Assembly: GCA_964481435.1 (NCBI GenBank)
Contig: CAYZTH010000001.1
Span: 26,194-90,193 of the forward strand
DNA length: 64,000 bases
Direction of reading: 5' to 3'
Source: JAPLYB01 sp964481435
GTDB lineage: Archaea; Nanobdellota; Nanobdellia; Pacearchaeales; UBA284
Each line of letters starts with the position of its first letter. The first letter of the stretch is position 1. A model generated the notes under the pieces. That model was not told the origin of the DNA and made no database searches. It saw only the letters and a program-made list of their open reading frames with translations. The translations under genes were made by a program, and so were the position numbers. Positions 42,175 through 50,535 of the stretch are shown piece after piece.

Positions 42175-43164
42175 CTAGGGTTCTTCGTCATTTATTCCAG
42201 ATTCGTGGATGAAGAAAACAACCTCGCTCTCTGGCAGGTTTGGAGCATCAATCATCTTTGCGATTCTTGAGCCTTTCTTTCCTTTTCTTAGGTAGATTCT
42301 ATATGTTGAAGCATGACCAACAATATGCCCGCCGATAGCCCTAGTTGGGTCACCAAACATCATTGCAGGATCAGCCATGACCTGGTTTGTTATGTAAACT
42401 GCCAGATTATTTGCCTCTGCAAGCCTCATTAAATTATGTAAGTGTTTATTCAATCGCTGTTGTCTGTCTGCTAGTTGCCCTCGTCCAGCGAACTCTGCTC
42501 TAAAGTGTGCTGTCAAAGAATCAACAATTAGCAATCTAATTGGTTCTCCCTTCTTAATTAATTCAGAAACTTTGTCAACTAGTAATATCTGATGATCTGA
42601 ATTAAATGCTCTTGCAACAAATATATTTTTCAAGGTTTTTGTGAAATCAAGCCCCAATGTATCGCACATGTTTTTGATTCTTTCTGGTCTGAATGTACTT
42701 TCAGTATCAATCCAGACTGCCTTGCCATTTGCTCCGCCTTTGTCTAAGGGAAGTTGGACATTTACGGCAAGCTGATGGGCAATTTGAGATTTTCCAGAAC
42801 CAAAAGCACCATAGGCCTCGGTTATTGCTCTAGTTTCAACTCCTCCTCCGAGTAATGAATTTAGATTATTTGAACCAGTGGTTATCTTGATCACTTCCAT
42901 TCTTCTTTTAAGATACTCTGTAGCATCCTCAAACTCTAATTTTAGCATCTTTCTAGCAGCTGCAATTGCTTTTCTAGCAGTAGCCTCTGTTAAGTCAGCT
43001 AGGGCCGATAGGTCAGAAGGAGTCATGACTGCCACACTCATTAAATCGCCATAACCTACCTCTTCAAGCTTAGCCGCAGTTGTTGCACCAATGCCTGGAA
43101 GATCAGTAAGCTTTAGTTCTTCAGTTGTTCCAGTTCCCTCTTCTTTCTCTTTTTCTTTGGCCAT
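42175..43164 (-). CDS. radA: DNA repair recombinase RadA
   Basis: 329 residues. N-terminal helix-hairpin-helix domain (TDLPGIGATTAAKLEEVGYG). The recombinase core has Walker A GAFGSGKSQ and Walker B LLIVDSLTAHF, the L1/L2 DNA loops around RGQLADRQQRL and GDPTRAIGGHIVGH, and the polymerisation region AVMTPSDL. The family forms filaments on single-stranded DNA and drives strand exchange. The RPA-like gene upstream is a plausible partner. TATA box at 43184-43194. Confidence 0.97.
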   Translation of the reverse strand: MAKEKEKEEGTGTTEELKLTDLPGIGATTAAKLEEVGYGDLMSVAVMTPSDLSALADLTEATARKAIAAARKMLKLEFEDATEYLKRRMEVIKITTGSNNLNSLLGGGVETRAITEAYGAFGSGKSQIAHQLAVNVQLPLDKGGANGKAVWIDTESTFRPERIKNMCDTLGLDFTKTLKNIFVARAFNSDHQILLVDKVSELIKKGEPIRLLIVDSLTAHFRAEFAGRGQLADRQQRLNKHLHNLMRLAEANNLAVYITNQVMADPAMMFGDPTRAIGGHIVGHASTYRIYLRKGKKGSRIAKMIDAPNLPESEVVFFIHESGINDEEP

Positions 43165-43183
43165 GTTCCAATTAATTAATCGG

Positions 43184-43194
43184 GGTTTATAAGC
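43184..43194 (-). promoter_or_regulatory. TATA box of radA
   Basis: GCTTATAAACC on the minus strand, 25 nt before the start at 43164. Confidence 0.6.
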
Positions 43195-43219
43195 ATTATT
43201 TTTGTCTAGAATATAGGTT

Positions 43220-43690
43220 CTATAACATAATAAAAGTTAGAACAATGCAAACCAGGGCAAAGAAAGCGAAAAAAATAGCCTCAATCAAGCCACCTGTCTT
43301 GATCTTGCCCTTTATTCTCACTTCAAAAGGCCAAAATAATCCTACTCCGGATTTGGTTGCGCAATCAAGTAAAAGGTGTAATAAATAAAAGAAAGTAGCA
43401 AGTAGAGCATACGCCCAATTCTGGCTTATCAAAAAGGTGATTAGGCCCGCAAGTAAGGCAAAAGCCAGGCTATGGAAAACCTCCCTATGGGCGACAAAGA
43501 CATGAAGAAAGTTGCTTAGGGGTTTTGTTTTCTTGCTCATCCACGAGCCCGCAACATCGATATCTGGGAGAAGAGTTGCAATAAAAAATATCAAGAGGAT
43601 TATCCAATTAAAAGAAAAGCCAAAAACCTTTAATTTTAATAGAATCAAGAATATCATCAAGTTGAAGATAAAGTGTGTTCTCGAAAGCAT
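43220..43690 (-). CDS. YdjM-like (DUF457) membrane-bound metal-dependent hydrolase
   Basis: 156 residues. MLSRTHFIFN at the start, ATLLPDIDVAGSWMSKKTKP with the acidic pair, HREVFHSLAFALL, and the YLLHLLLDCATKSGVGLFWPF segment are the conserved histidine/aspartate blocks of the family. About four TM helices. Often called LexA-regulated in bacteria; its role in archaea is unknown. Starts 5 nt after the RPA-like stop, so cotranscribed. Confidence 0.88.
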   Translation of the reverse strand: MLSRTHFIFNLMIFLILLKLKVFGFSFNWIILLIFFIATLLPDIDVAGSWMSKKTKPLSNFLHVFVAHREVFHSLAFALLAGLITFLISQNWAYALLATFFYLLHLLLDCATKSGVGLFWPFEVRIKGKIKTGGLIEAIFFAFFALVCIVLTFIML

Positions 43691-43695
43691 TTTTT

Positions 43696-44670
43696 CTATC
43701 CACGTTCTTGAGAAAACTGTTTGATGACCATCTCTGGATTTGTTTTTTCACAGCTTGAGAGTATTATCTCGTCTCTATTGAAAAGAGCATTCTTTTTTAT
43801 CCTGCCTGTGAAAAAGAATTCTGTTCCTAGCATTTCTTCTTTTTTTTCAGTTATGAACAGAGGGTCCTCTAACTTTGAATTATCTTGGAGATTGAAAATC
43901 TTCAGGATCATATCATTAAAAGCGATTGCCCTCATATTTTCAGAGCCATCGTCGATAATCATATTCATTATTGCTCTTTTTCTAGGCATTACATTTCCAT
44001 GTCTCACACACACAAACTTGTCTCCTTCGGCATTAACCTTCATGTTGCACTCTGGGCAGACATTGAAGAAAGAAAGATTGAACATCTGGAGCATATATGC
44101 CCTGATACTTGCATTTTCATTGGCTTTGATTTCTTTTATTTTTCTCAGTAAAGGGGCCTCTTTTTGGGTCACTACACTATCAAATTTTACATCACTTAAA
44201 GACAGGTCTGAGCTTGAATTTAGATGCAGGTCTCTGACAGTAGTTCCACGGACATCTGCATTTTTTATGTCAATTACCGCATCTTTTTTTATTGTTCCAT
44301 TTTTGATTAGTTCTATGTCTTTCGTATCCCATAGAACCACCCTGATATTAGAAGTATCATCTGCAATCATGAAGAAAGCGACTTCAGCATCTTGCTGTTG
44401 TCTTTTGAATGTTTTTATGACCGGCGCCTCAATGACCTGGCCAGTAACTGAAATCTTTTTCATCCCTATCATCAAATCATAAATTTTTAATTTCTGCTTT
44501 TCGAAAGAAACTCCAAGTTCAGCAGCCACAATCTGGGCTGCACCCTCATTACTGATAAGTCCAGAGAGCTTCGCCTTTTTAGCCTCGATTCTTCTTGTGA
44601 CTTCCTCTTTTTCTAAGCCAGCTAATTTTGATATCTTCTCAATAAGCTGGTCATATGGTGCCTTTATCAT
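43696..44670 (-). CDS. RPA-like single-stranded DNA-binding protein
   Basis: 324 residues. OB fold at about 68-160 (KKISVTGQVIEAPVIKTFKR, then IRVVLWDTKD). A zinc ribbon with CPEC (C205, C208) and CVRH (C221, H224) leads into a second OB fold (MNMIIDDGSENMRAIAFND). This is the archaeal replication protein A layout. It protects single-stranded DNA in replication and repair. The YdjM-like and radA genes follow on the same strand. TATA box 26 nt before the ATG. Confidence 0.9.
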   Translation of the reverse strand: MIKAPYDQLIEKISKLAGLEKEEVTRRIEAKKAKLSGLISNEGAAQIVAAELGVSFEKQKLKIYDLMIGMKKISVTGQVIEAPVIKTFKRQQQDAEVAFFMIADDTSNIRVVLWDTKDIELIKNGTIKKDAVIDIKNADVRGTTVRDLHLNSSSDLSLSDVKFDSVVTQKEAPLLRKIKEIKANENASIRAYMLQMFNLSFFNVCPECNMKVNAEGDKFVCVRHGNVMPRKRAIMNMIIDDGSENMRAIAFNDMILKIFNLQDNSKLEDPLFITEKKEEMLGTEFFFTGRIKKNALFNRDEIILSSCEKTNPEMVIKQFSQERG

Positions 44671-44690
44671 CTTCCTAGAACTCGATTTTT

Positions 44691-44701
44691 GTTTTTAAAG
44701 T
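44691..44701 (-). promoter_or_regulatory. TATA box of the RPA-like gene
   Basis: ACTTTAAAAAC on the minus strand, 26 nt before the start at 44670. Confidence 0.6.
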
Positions 44702-44732
44702 TTTATGTAGTCAAACGCATACATAATTTGAA

Positions 44733-45488
44733 CTATTTCTTCATTGAAAAACTCCAGATTATTGGCCCAGAATCTGCGTCATTTGGATAATCTGCCTTTG
44801 TTTTCAGAGAAAATACCGAGAAATCTCCCTGCTGTTCTAGAGTATCAATCTGCCAAGCCAGAGAGGTAATTGTGCATGGGCTAGAAGGGTCTGATGCACA
44901 AGTTTTTGCTTGTCCATAAACTTTCTGAATCTCTTCAAGATTATAATTTGTTATATCAATTGAATTTTTTAGTTTAAAGTTGCGTTTTAAAGAATAGCTG
45001 AAGTATGGCCCTGGTTTAGAACTAGTCAATTCAATCTCTTGGCTCTCGCAGACAAGATTACTCCCTTCAATACTGCAAGCTACTTGAATATCTTGATTAA
45101 GATATTTTTTCAGATACTCTTGGATATAATTTGAAGTATCTTGAGAGATTATATAATTTATATAATCTATCTCTGGCTTGCAATTGTCATTCAAAATAAT
45201 TGATGATTCATATAATAAGCACCCCGCATTCTCTTTGTTTATGAAAGAACTTTCCGCAAGAGTCTTTATAGATCGAGATAGGGAGAGCCGCATAGAATCC
45301 TGAAAATAAAACTTGGGGTTCATATCATTTATTGAATTTGACGAATCTGTTCCAATGCTCTGCCCAACTTTTGGGATTGATACAGTCATTATCCAAATAG
45401 ATAAGCCCAGGAGTACAAGGACGATTATAACCAGCATTCTCCCAAAACCAATGCCCCTTTTATTCTCTATTATTTTATTTGTATTCAT
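44733..45488 (-). CDS. Prepilin-like secreted protein, 251 residues
   Basis: From the ATG at 45488, just after the stop of the gene upstream; the frame is open to 45518. The N-terminus MNTNKIIENKRG precedes one TM (about residues 18-40, LVIIVLVLLGLSIWIM), the basic-Gly-hydrophobic shape of class III signals. The ectodomain has several cysteines (C89, C102 and others) and a YVGQAKTC-like segment. Last gene of the minus-strand run from the platform protein. Function in the pilus unclear. Confidence 0.7.
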   Translation of the reverse strand: MNTNKIIENKRGIGFGRMLVIIVLVLLGLSIWIMTVSIPKVGQSIGTDSSNSINDMNPKFYFQDSMRLSLSRSIKTLAESSFINKENAGCLLYESSIILNDNCKPEIDYINYIISQDTSNYIQEYLKKYLNQDIQVACSIEGSNLVCESQEIELTSSKPGPYFSYSLKRNFKLKNSIDITNYNLEEIQKVYGQAKTCASDPSSPCTITSLAWQIDTLEQQGDFSVFSLKTKADYPNDADSGPIIWSFSMKK

Positions 45489-45504
45489 TTTTAGTTTTCT
45501 GGAT

Positions 45505-45984
45505 TTATATGCTGCCATAAAAAGTAATTACCTTGATTAAGATTAATTCTTCTCCGGGAATGTAAAAGCAAACATTTTTTCCAAATTTATCTATTTTTTT
45601 GCATTCATTCACCGCATCGGTGTAGTAGACCTTTGCATCTCCTCCGACATTAACTCTTATTCCGCCTCTCTGATTATATACTTCATATATCTTCCAAATT
45701 TCCTGATTTAATCTGCTTGTGACAGAAGGATCTCTTTTTCTCACTAAATCTGCGAAAGTTATGCCGTTGACTCTTTCCTGCATCAGTGAATTTAGCATTA
45801 TTTCCATCTGATCTTGTATAATCTTCTCATCAATCTTCTGCTGCTGGGCTTTTGTTTCTCCTTTATACATAAGTACTGTGAAGACAACAAGGATAATGAG
45901 CATAAGTGCTATTACAACAAAAGCAGGAAAATCTTCTATAACCTCTCCGACCTGCGCTTTTTTGTTTCTTAGTATTTTTTTCAT
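45505..45984 (-). CDS. Prepilin-like protein, 159 residues
   Basis: The N-terminus MKKILRNKKAQVGEVIED is followed by a TM (PAFVVIALMLIILVVFTVLMY). K-K-A-Q with a Glu after it is the classic archaeal class III signal. The rest is soluble, with two cysteines near the C-terminus (ECKKIDKFGKNVCFY). Same strand as its neighbours, gaps of about 15 nt on both sides. Could be a minor pilin. Confidence 0.72.
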   Translation of the reverse strand: MKKILRNKKAQVGEVIEDFPAFVVIALMLIILVVFTVLMYKGETKAQQQKIDEKIIQDQMEIMLNSLMQERVNGITFADLVRKRDPSVTSRLNQEIWKIYEVYNQRGGIRVNVGGDAKVYYTDAVNECKKIDKFGKNVCFYIPGEELILIKVITFYGSI

Positions 45985-45999
45985 TTTAGTTTTTTAGCA

Positions 46000-46461
46000 T
46001 TAGACGTTTTTTTCTTGTTTATTTATTGCTATCAGAACATGTAGGTCATTCATTACATAATTAGAATCTAATACTCTAAAATTCTGATTGAAACATAATG
46101 GAAGATTTTTTCCAGTAGCCTTTGTCCCACAGTACGGTTCAAGATCTTTATTTCCAATTGCAAGAAATTTTTCCCCCTCTTCACCCAAAGTGAAATTCAT
46201 GAATAGATTTTCTTTATCAATCTCCAAGCAGTCACTGATTGTTTTTTCATTGAAATTATTAAGTACAAGGATACTGTCGTTTGTGAGGCAAGAGATGCTC
46301 GCTTTAGCTAGTGCATTAGCTTCCATGGGCCTGACATCATAGGGCTGGGAAAATCTCCACCAAACAACCCCCACAATTACCCCTATCACTAAGATAATTA
46401 TTAAGAATCTATAGATGAAGATAACCGGATACTCGGATTGTGCTTTTTTATTTGATATCAT
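46000..46461 (-). CDS. Prepilin-like protein, 153 residues
   Basis: Start chosen at the ATG at 46461, where MISNKKAQSEY begins; the frame is open to 46575 but that stretch lacks a hydrophobic segment. K-K-A with Glu two residues on, followed by a TM (VIFIYRFLIIILVIGVIVGVV in two blocks). The ectodomain contains four cysteines, including LEPYCGT and LPLCFNQ. Cotranscribed with the genes on each side. Confidence 0.68.
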   Translation of the reverse strand: MISNKKAQSEYPVIFIYRFLIIILVIGVIVGVVWWRFSQPYDVRPMEANALAKASISCLTNDSILVLNNFNEKTISDCLEIDKENLFMNFTLGEEGEKFLAIGNKDLEPYCGTKATGKNLPLCFNQNFRVLDSNYVMNDLHVLIAINKQEKNV

Positions 46462-46633
46462 TTTATTTTTATCTTTTGAGATAGGTTTATTATTTTCAAC
46501 TATTTGGATTTTTATGTATTTGTTTAAGTAATTAGGTTTTGCAAATTTGTGAACTCGAAGGTTCACCAAAACCATTTTTTTAAGTTTATTTCAATTAGTT
46601 ACCTCTTTATTTATCTGATTCATTCTTTCTATT

Positions 46634-46978
46634 TTAATTAATATTTATCATCCAATATCTATTATCTTGGACAACGCTGAAATCTTTTCCATAACAAGGG
46701 TAATAATAAGCGATATCTGTCTTGTCTTTTTTTATGGAGAATCCTGCATCTTTTCTTTCAACGATTCCAGTGAAAGATAAATTTATCATTGTTCCAGGAT
46801 CTGACTCAGTCATGACTAGACATAATTGTTTTGCAAGAATCTGTTTTTTGGCAAGATTTCCAGAAGCATTGTTCACCAAGAAAAAAAGAAGAACCGCAAA
46901 TACAGCCATAGTAAAGACAAGAGTCATTATAGACTGAAAAGTAAGATTCTCACTACCTCTTTTATTCCCTAGATTCAT
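46634..46978 (-). CDS. Prepilin-like protein, 114 residues
   Basis: MNLGNKRGSENLTFQS precedes a TM (IMTLVFTMAVFAVLLFFLV). The N-K-R-G junction and the Glu at +2 match its neighbours. The 75-residue ectodomain has two cysteines (LCLVMTE and YPCYG). Follows the 347-residue gene after 38 nt. Candidate minor pilin. Confidence 0.7.
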   Translation of the reverse strand: MNLGNKRGSENLTFQSIMTLVFTMAVFAVLLFFLVNNASGNLAKKQILAKQLCLVMTESDPGTMINLSFTGIVERKDAGFSIKKDKTDIAYYYPCYGKDFSVVQDNRYWMININ

Positions 46979-47016
46979 GAAATGAAAAAGCCTAAGGGGT
47001 TAATAAAGTTTTTTAG

Positions 47017-48060
47017 TCAGGGTATGCTCTCTATATCCTGGCAAGCGTTAGTCAAGCCTTCTGCATCATAGTTTGTGACTATCACCGCATCACACCCATT
47101 TCTGTTTCCATCACAATGGACTGCTGAAGCATGTGTACTGCCCCAGAAAGTAGTTATCTGTCCCGCAGTTATTACTGCAAAGACTGCAACAGCACCCCAT
47201 ATTCCTGCTTTTGCAGCTCCCGACATAGCAGTCGAGCCCGCTCCAGAAACAGCAGGAGAAAGAGTACTAGTCACGGTCCAGCCTTCATACATCGCAGGCG
47301 CTGCCACGGCTGTAGCTCCCGCAGGAGCCGCTGCTCCAGCGCCACCCATAAATAATTTCCCTATTGTACCAAAAGAACCGGTAAGGGCTTTGCTTCCTCC
47401 TAAACCGCCTACAACAAGAGATAAGGGTATTGCAATCTCTCTTTTCAACATGCTCCCAATGTCGTCTCCCATGATAGACATATAAATTATAGCAATATCA
47501 TTTTTTGTCGTGCTCTGCTCAACTTGGACTTGACGGTCTGCTCTAAGTCCGGGATTTTCTGCAAAATACTCAAGATAAGTTATATTTTTTAGAGGGACTT
47601 TAGTATCACTTAGATATCTCATTAAATCAAATTGTTTTGGGTTTTCTTTCAAGGTGTCATCAAACTTGATAACAGAGCATACAACACACTTCGCTCTAGA
47701 GATGCCGAACATTCCCGATTGCCTCCAGCCACTCTCGCTAAACGGATGCAGTTTTCCTTCACCCATCATCCACCAGCAATCATACATCGCATTTGCAACT
47801 GTTCTCTTAATTAATTCTGGATCCTGGTCTTTTACAGTTATCTTTTCAGTCTTGCAGTTTAAAGGATAGACTTCTGGAAGAGCACCCTCCCCCCGCAATA
47901 TCGCATTGCTTCGCATAATAACGGAATTGTGGCAAGCTTCTTTATCATAATTTTTAGGCAATTGTCCATAGACTAAAAACAAGATTCCCGCTGCAATGAT
48001 AATCAGGATTGCCCCGATTATTGTATAAGTCACAATCGCCCCTTTTTTTGTTAGTTTCAT
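47017..48060 (-). CDS. Large prepilin-like protein with cysteine- and Gly/Ala-rich regions
   Basis: 347 residues. MKLTKKGAIVTY precedes TM1 (TIIGAILIIIAAGILFLVYG). The middle has WWMMGEGKLHPF and a C-V-V-C pair. Residues 205-305 are Gly/Ala-rich and hydrophobic enough for two further membrane passes (MGGAGAAAPAGATAVAAP and IWGAVAVFAVITAG). The end holds CDGNRNGCD. The longest member of the set; it might be a tip or anchor component. No family recognised. Confidence 0.7.
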   Translation of the reverse strand: MKLTKKGAIVTYTIIGAILIIIAAGILFLVYGQLPKNYDKEACHNSVIMRSNAILRGEGALPEVYPLNCKTEKITVKDQDPELIKRTVANAMYDCWWMMGEGKLHPFSESGWRQSGMFGISRAKCVVCSVIKFDDTLKENPKQFDLMRYLSDTKVPLKNITYLEYFAENPGLRADRQVQVEQSTTKNDIAIIYMSIMGDDIGSMLKREIAIPLSLVVGGLGGSKALTGSFGTIGKLFMGGAGAAAPAGATAVAAPAMYEGWTVTSTLSPAVSGAGSTAMSGAAKAGIWGAVAVFAVITAGQITTFWGSTHASAVHCDGNRNGCDAVIVTNYDAEGLTNACQDIESIP

Positions 48061-48087
48061 TTTAATAATATCTTAATTTTTTATCTA

Positions 48088-48213
48088 TTAAATAAGTTTC
48101 CCTGCTTTGAGTGCAAAATATAAAACTGCGGCAACAAGTGCAGCAAGTACGAACCACATAATTGTCCGCATAATATTCTCTACTGGCATGGACATAGATT
48201 CTCCTTCGCCCAT
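48088..48213 (-). CDS. 41-residue single-TM protein in the pilin run
   Basis: Too short for a 60-residue cutoff. It reads MGEGESMSMPVENIMRT, then one TM helix (IMWFVLAALVAAVLYFAL), ending KAGKLI. ATG at 48213, stop at 48088-48090, between the 177- and 347-residue genes on the same strand with short gaps (18 and 27 nt). Conserved spacing and an intact hydrophobic helix support a real gene. Function unknown. Confidence 0.6.
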   Translation of the reverse strand: MGEGESMSMPVENIMRTIMWFVLAALVAAVLYFALKAGKLI

Positions 48214-48231
48214 TTTATCTCTTTGTTCTAT

Positions 48232-48744
48232 TTATCCTGCTCCGCTGGTTCCTCCTCCACCAGAGCTTGTTTTTTCTTGTATATCATAATATGTTCCCAT
48301 GTCTGTAATAGTAAACTCTTTTATACTTCCTATTTTGAAGACAAAAGGTTCTGTTGCATCACTTTGCAAGGGTTTTCTTAATTCTCTGCATGCCTCTCGT
48401 TTGCATGTTTTTTGGCACACACAGACTACGGGTTTTCCAATAAACGCATCGGGCTTAGCAAAACCCTGTATTGCCGTTGAATCACCCTTAAAACCGATTA
48501 TTGTCCAGCCTTTTGGATTCTCTACAGGGTCACTATCTGTTGATTCTCCTTGCTGTATGGAATCTATTTTCACCGCTAGGCTTTCAACAGTTCCTTTTGC
48601 TTGATTATCCGCAAGTCCGCCGGGGAAAAGTACTCTAAAAACAAGTATATAAATAAGAAGTAAGAACATGACAACACCCATGATTGCAAGAACTATTTTT
48701 ATGAGCTGTTCCAGAGTCATATTCATCCCTTTTTTATTCTTCAT
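48232..48744 (-). CDS. Prepilin-like protein, 170 residues
   Basis: Start at the ATG at 48744, because the TATA box at 48764-48777 sits just before the in-frame ATG at 48765 and 26 nt before this one. MKNKKGMNMTLEQLIK is followed by a TM (VLAIMGVVMFLLLIYILVF). The ectodomain has a C-x-C-x3-C cluster (VVCVCQKTCKREAC) and a Gly-rich end (SGGGGTSGAG). Part of the pilin run. Confidence 0.72.
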   Translation of the reverse strand: MKNKKGMNMTLEQLIKIVLAIMGVVMFLLLIYILVFRVLFPGGLADNQAKGTVESLAVKIDSIQQGESTDSDPVENPKGWTIIGFKGDSTAIQGFAKPDAFIGKPVVCVCQKTCKREACRELRKPLQSDATEPFVFKIGSIKEFTITDMGTYYDIQEKTSSGGGGTSGAG

Positions 48745-48763
48745 GATAAAAAGAGCAATATGC

Positions 48764-48777
48764 ATTATTTAAAATTT
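48764..48777 (-). promoter_or_regulatory. TATA box of the 170-residue prepilin-like gene
   Basis: AAATTTTAAATAAT on the minus strand, 26 nt before the ATG at 48744. The palindrome TTAAAGGACCTTTAA (48783-48797) lies directly behind it. Confidence 0.6.
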
Positions 48778-48782
48778 CCTAC

Positions 48783-48797
48783 TTAAAGGACCTTTAA
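48783..48797. promoter_or_regulatory. Palindrome next to a TATA box, possible operator
   Basis: TTAAAGG-A-CCTTTAA, a perfect 7-bp inverted repeat about one helical turn upstream of the TATA box of the prepilin-like gene at 48744. Confidence 0.4.
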
Positions 48798-48813
48798 ATT
48801 AATTGAAAAAGAA

Positions 48814-48996
48814 TCAGCCTGTTGGGCTTTTAGGCCATAATCCAAAAGCCCACTTTATCTTGCCAAATATCTGATTACCGAGGTCACCCAGTGCGCCTGT
48901 AGAAAATAATACAATAATCGCTAGTACAAGAACTGTGATAACAAGAAGTATAATCGTATTCGTAGTAAGTTCCACGCCTCTTTTTTGTTTGAACAT
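48814..48996 (-). CDS. Small pilin-like protein, 60 residues
   Basis: MFKQKRGVELTTNT precedes one TM (IILLVITVLVLAIIVLFSTG) and a short tail (QIFGKIKWAFGLWPKS). K-R-G and the following Glu match its neighbours, and it strongly resembles the N-terminal 35 residues of the 136-residue gene upstream. With so small an outer part it could be a major filament subunit or a scaffold piece. Confidence 0.72.
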   Translation of the reverse strand: MFKQKRGVELTTNTIILLVITVLVLAIIVLFSTGALGDLGNQIFGKIKWAFGLWPKSPTG

Positions 48997-49054
48997 TTTT
49001 AGTACACGCCTATTAGATAAAAAGAATATATAAAAGTTTTGATGGACTTTAGAA

Positions 49055-49465
49055 TTAAGCGCAAGGAGGTTCGTATCCTAACTGAGAACAATCCGCGTCA
49101 GTTCTTATTTCCTTTATTGTTCCATCTGGTTGTTCATACTTGAAGACAGGTTTTGTATAGGTAATAGTTTGTCCCAATTTTAAGCAACACACATAGTCTA
49201 CTGTTTTGTTAGCAGAGTTATATAGGTCTACTTTCTGTGTACAGAATTGGTCTATCGTAAAAATATTTTCACATTTGTTCTTAGCGTCATCTAGTGCACT
49301 TCCCGTATATGCTACTTTCTTTCCTACAATCTGGCTCCACAAGCTAGTCATTCCTCCTGTGAAATACATTGCAAGAATTACTAGAACAAGGATAGCTAGG
49401 ACAAGAATAATGATTGTCGCTATATTAATTTCAATACCCTTCTTATTTTTTATTACGCTCTTCAT
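49055..49465 (-). CDS. Pilin-like protein, 136 residues
   Basis: MKSVIKNKKGIEINIA precedes a TM (TIIILVLAILVLVILAMYF). The K-K-G-I-E junction and the TGGMTSLWSQIVGKK segment after the TM are similar to the 60-residue gene next to it. The ectodomain has several cysteines (KCENIF, FCTQ, YVCCLK, DCSQ). Its own TATA-like box (GGTTTAAAAATA) lies about 50 nt before the start. Confidence 0.72.
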   Translation of the reverse strand: MKSVIKNKKGIEINIATIIILVLAILVLVILAMYFTGGMTSLWSQIVGKKVAYTGSALDDAKNKCENIFTIDQFCTQKVDLYNSANKTVDYVCCLKLGQTITYTKPVFKYEQPDGTIKEIRTDADCSQLGYEPPCA

Positions 49466-49527
49466 TTTCCTCTTTTTTAAACGTGCCTATAATATTACAT
49501 AGTTTTATTATTTTTAAACCTTTCTTT

Positions 49528-50223
49528 CTATGCGTTATTGCCGCATTTCTTCATACTGCCAATAAAAGATGATAATTTGTCTACTGGCTCAAAGGAAGTT
49601 AAAAAATAAATTTTTCCCTGATTCCTATAGACAAGGCCGCTTACTGCTTTTCTTTCATTCTTTCCAAATACGCCCTGCCATAAACCCTTAAAGAAACCTG
49701 GTCCAGGATCTCCGCCAAGTGAAAGGACCGGAGGACTTGTTTTCCAATCCATTATTATTCTTGGATCACTTGCAAGATTCTCCATAATGTGGGTTGGATC
49801 ACTTGTTAGTTCTTCATAAGAATAGATTTTTCCTGGTTCGGTTTGCTTTATAATCTTTGCATTAAGTTTTAGATTATCTAACTGCTCTTTTCTAAGCTCT
49901 TTTTTTTCATAGGTTAATACAAATGTAGTTACAATGCCTCGTGTTTCCATCGTAAGAATAGTTTCTTTTTGAAATGAAGGCCATGATGGAAATCCCTCGC
50001 AGACACAATCATCCTGGGTCAATAGTGAGCAAGCCTCTAGATTTCTTAGAAGTACATCAAAATTATTTGAAATTTCATCTTTTTTTGTCTGGTCATTTAT
50101 GAATCTATTTTTTATCTCTGGAAATATCAGCTTGGCACATCCTCCTAAAAAAACGAAAACAATAACAAGAAGAATAGCAATTTTAACCCATTTAGGGATT
50201 TCATTTACGACTGCTTCAGACAT
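49528..50223 (-). CDS. Single-TM protein in the pilin run, 231 residues
   Basis: MSEAVVNEIPKWVK precedes a TM (IAILLVIVFVFLGGCAKL) followed by a soluble domain with C-x-C-like spacing (CSLLTQDDCVCEG). It lacks the K-K-G signal of its neighbours, so it is more likely an anchored assembly factor than a pilin. The GGC at the end of the TM could be a lipid-attachment site but is not in a standard signal context. Starts 2 nt after the 51-residue pilin stop, so the two are coupled. Confidence 0.7.
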   Translation of the reverse strand: MSEAVVNEIPKWVKIAILLVIVFVFLGGCAKLIFPEIKNRFINDQTKKDEISNNFDVLLRNLEACSLLTQDDCVCEGFPSWPSFQKETILTMETRGIVTTFVLTYEKKELRKEQLDNLKLNAKIIKQTEPGKIYSYEELTSDPTHIMENLASDPRIIMDWKTSPPVLSLGGDPGPGFFKGLWQGVFGKNERKAVSGLVYRNQGKIYFLTSFEPVDKLSSFIGSMKKCGNNA

Positions 50224-50225
50224 CC

Positions 50226-50381
50226 TTATCTCCCAAATCGCATTTGATTTAAAAAATTGCTAATCTGGCTGGTAGCGCCGGTCTTTATCAACACAATCGC
50301 AATTATAGCAATGACTACCAGTGCAATTCCTATTATTAACCAAGTCACTTCAGCAGAAACCTGCCCTCTTTTATGTTCCAT
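50226..50381 (-). CDS. 51-residue pilin-like protein
   Basis: Too short for a 60-residue cutoff. MEHKRGQVSAEVTW precedes a TM (LIIGIALVVIAIIAIVLI) and a short polar tail. K-R-G followed by Glu at the fifth position is the textbook archaeal class III prepilin junction. ATG at 50381, stop at 50226-50228. TATA box 26 nt upstream. It is the best candidate for the major subunit by signal quality. Confidence 0.72.
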   Translation of the reverse strand: MEHKRGQVSAEVTWLIIGIALVVIAIIAIVLIKTGATSQISNFLNQMRFGR

Positions 50382-50400
50382 AATATAAAACAACTTTCAA

Positions 50401-50414
50401 GATTTATATATCTT
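50401..50414 (-). promoter_or_regulatory. TATA box of the 51-residue pilin
   Basis: AAGATATATAAATC on the minus strand, 26 nt before the ATG at 50381. Confidence 0.6.
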
Positions 50415-50474
50415 TTGAAATAGCTTGGACTTGTCTTTTTAATATAATTATTTCTCTTCCAGTCTTGATATCTT

Positions 50475-50509
50475 GTAGCACTCTGCTGAAGCAGACAACG
50501 CCGTGCTGC
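50475..50509. repeat. Bulged hairpin H3
   Basis: GTAGCAC (50475-50481) pairs with GTGCTGC (50503-50509, one G-T wobble). The inner stem TCTGC/GCAGA has a TGAA loop, and CAACGCC is unpaired on the right side. It lies between the platform-protein stop and the first pilin gene. Confidence 0.75.
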
Positions 50510-50535
50510 GCAAAATGATTTAAGATAACCTATGT

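Noticed and set aside
43721..44482. 253-codon plus-strand frame opposite the RPA-like gene
   Set aside because: Antisense shadow of a clear OB-fold gene; no recognisable domain.
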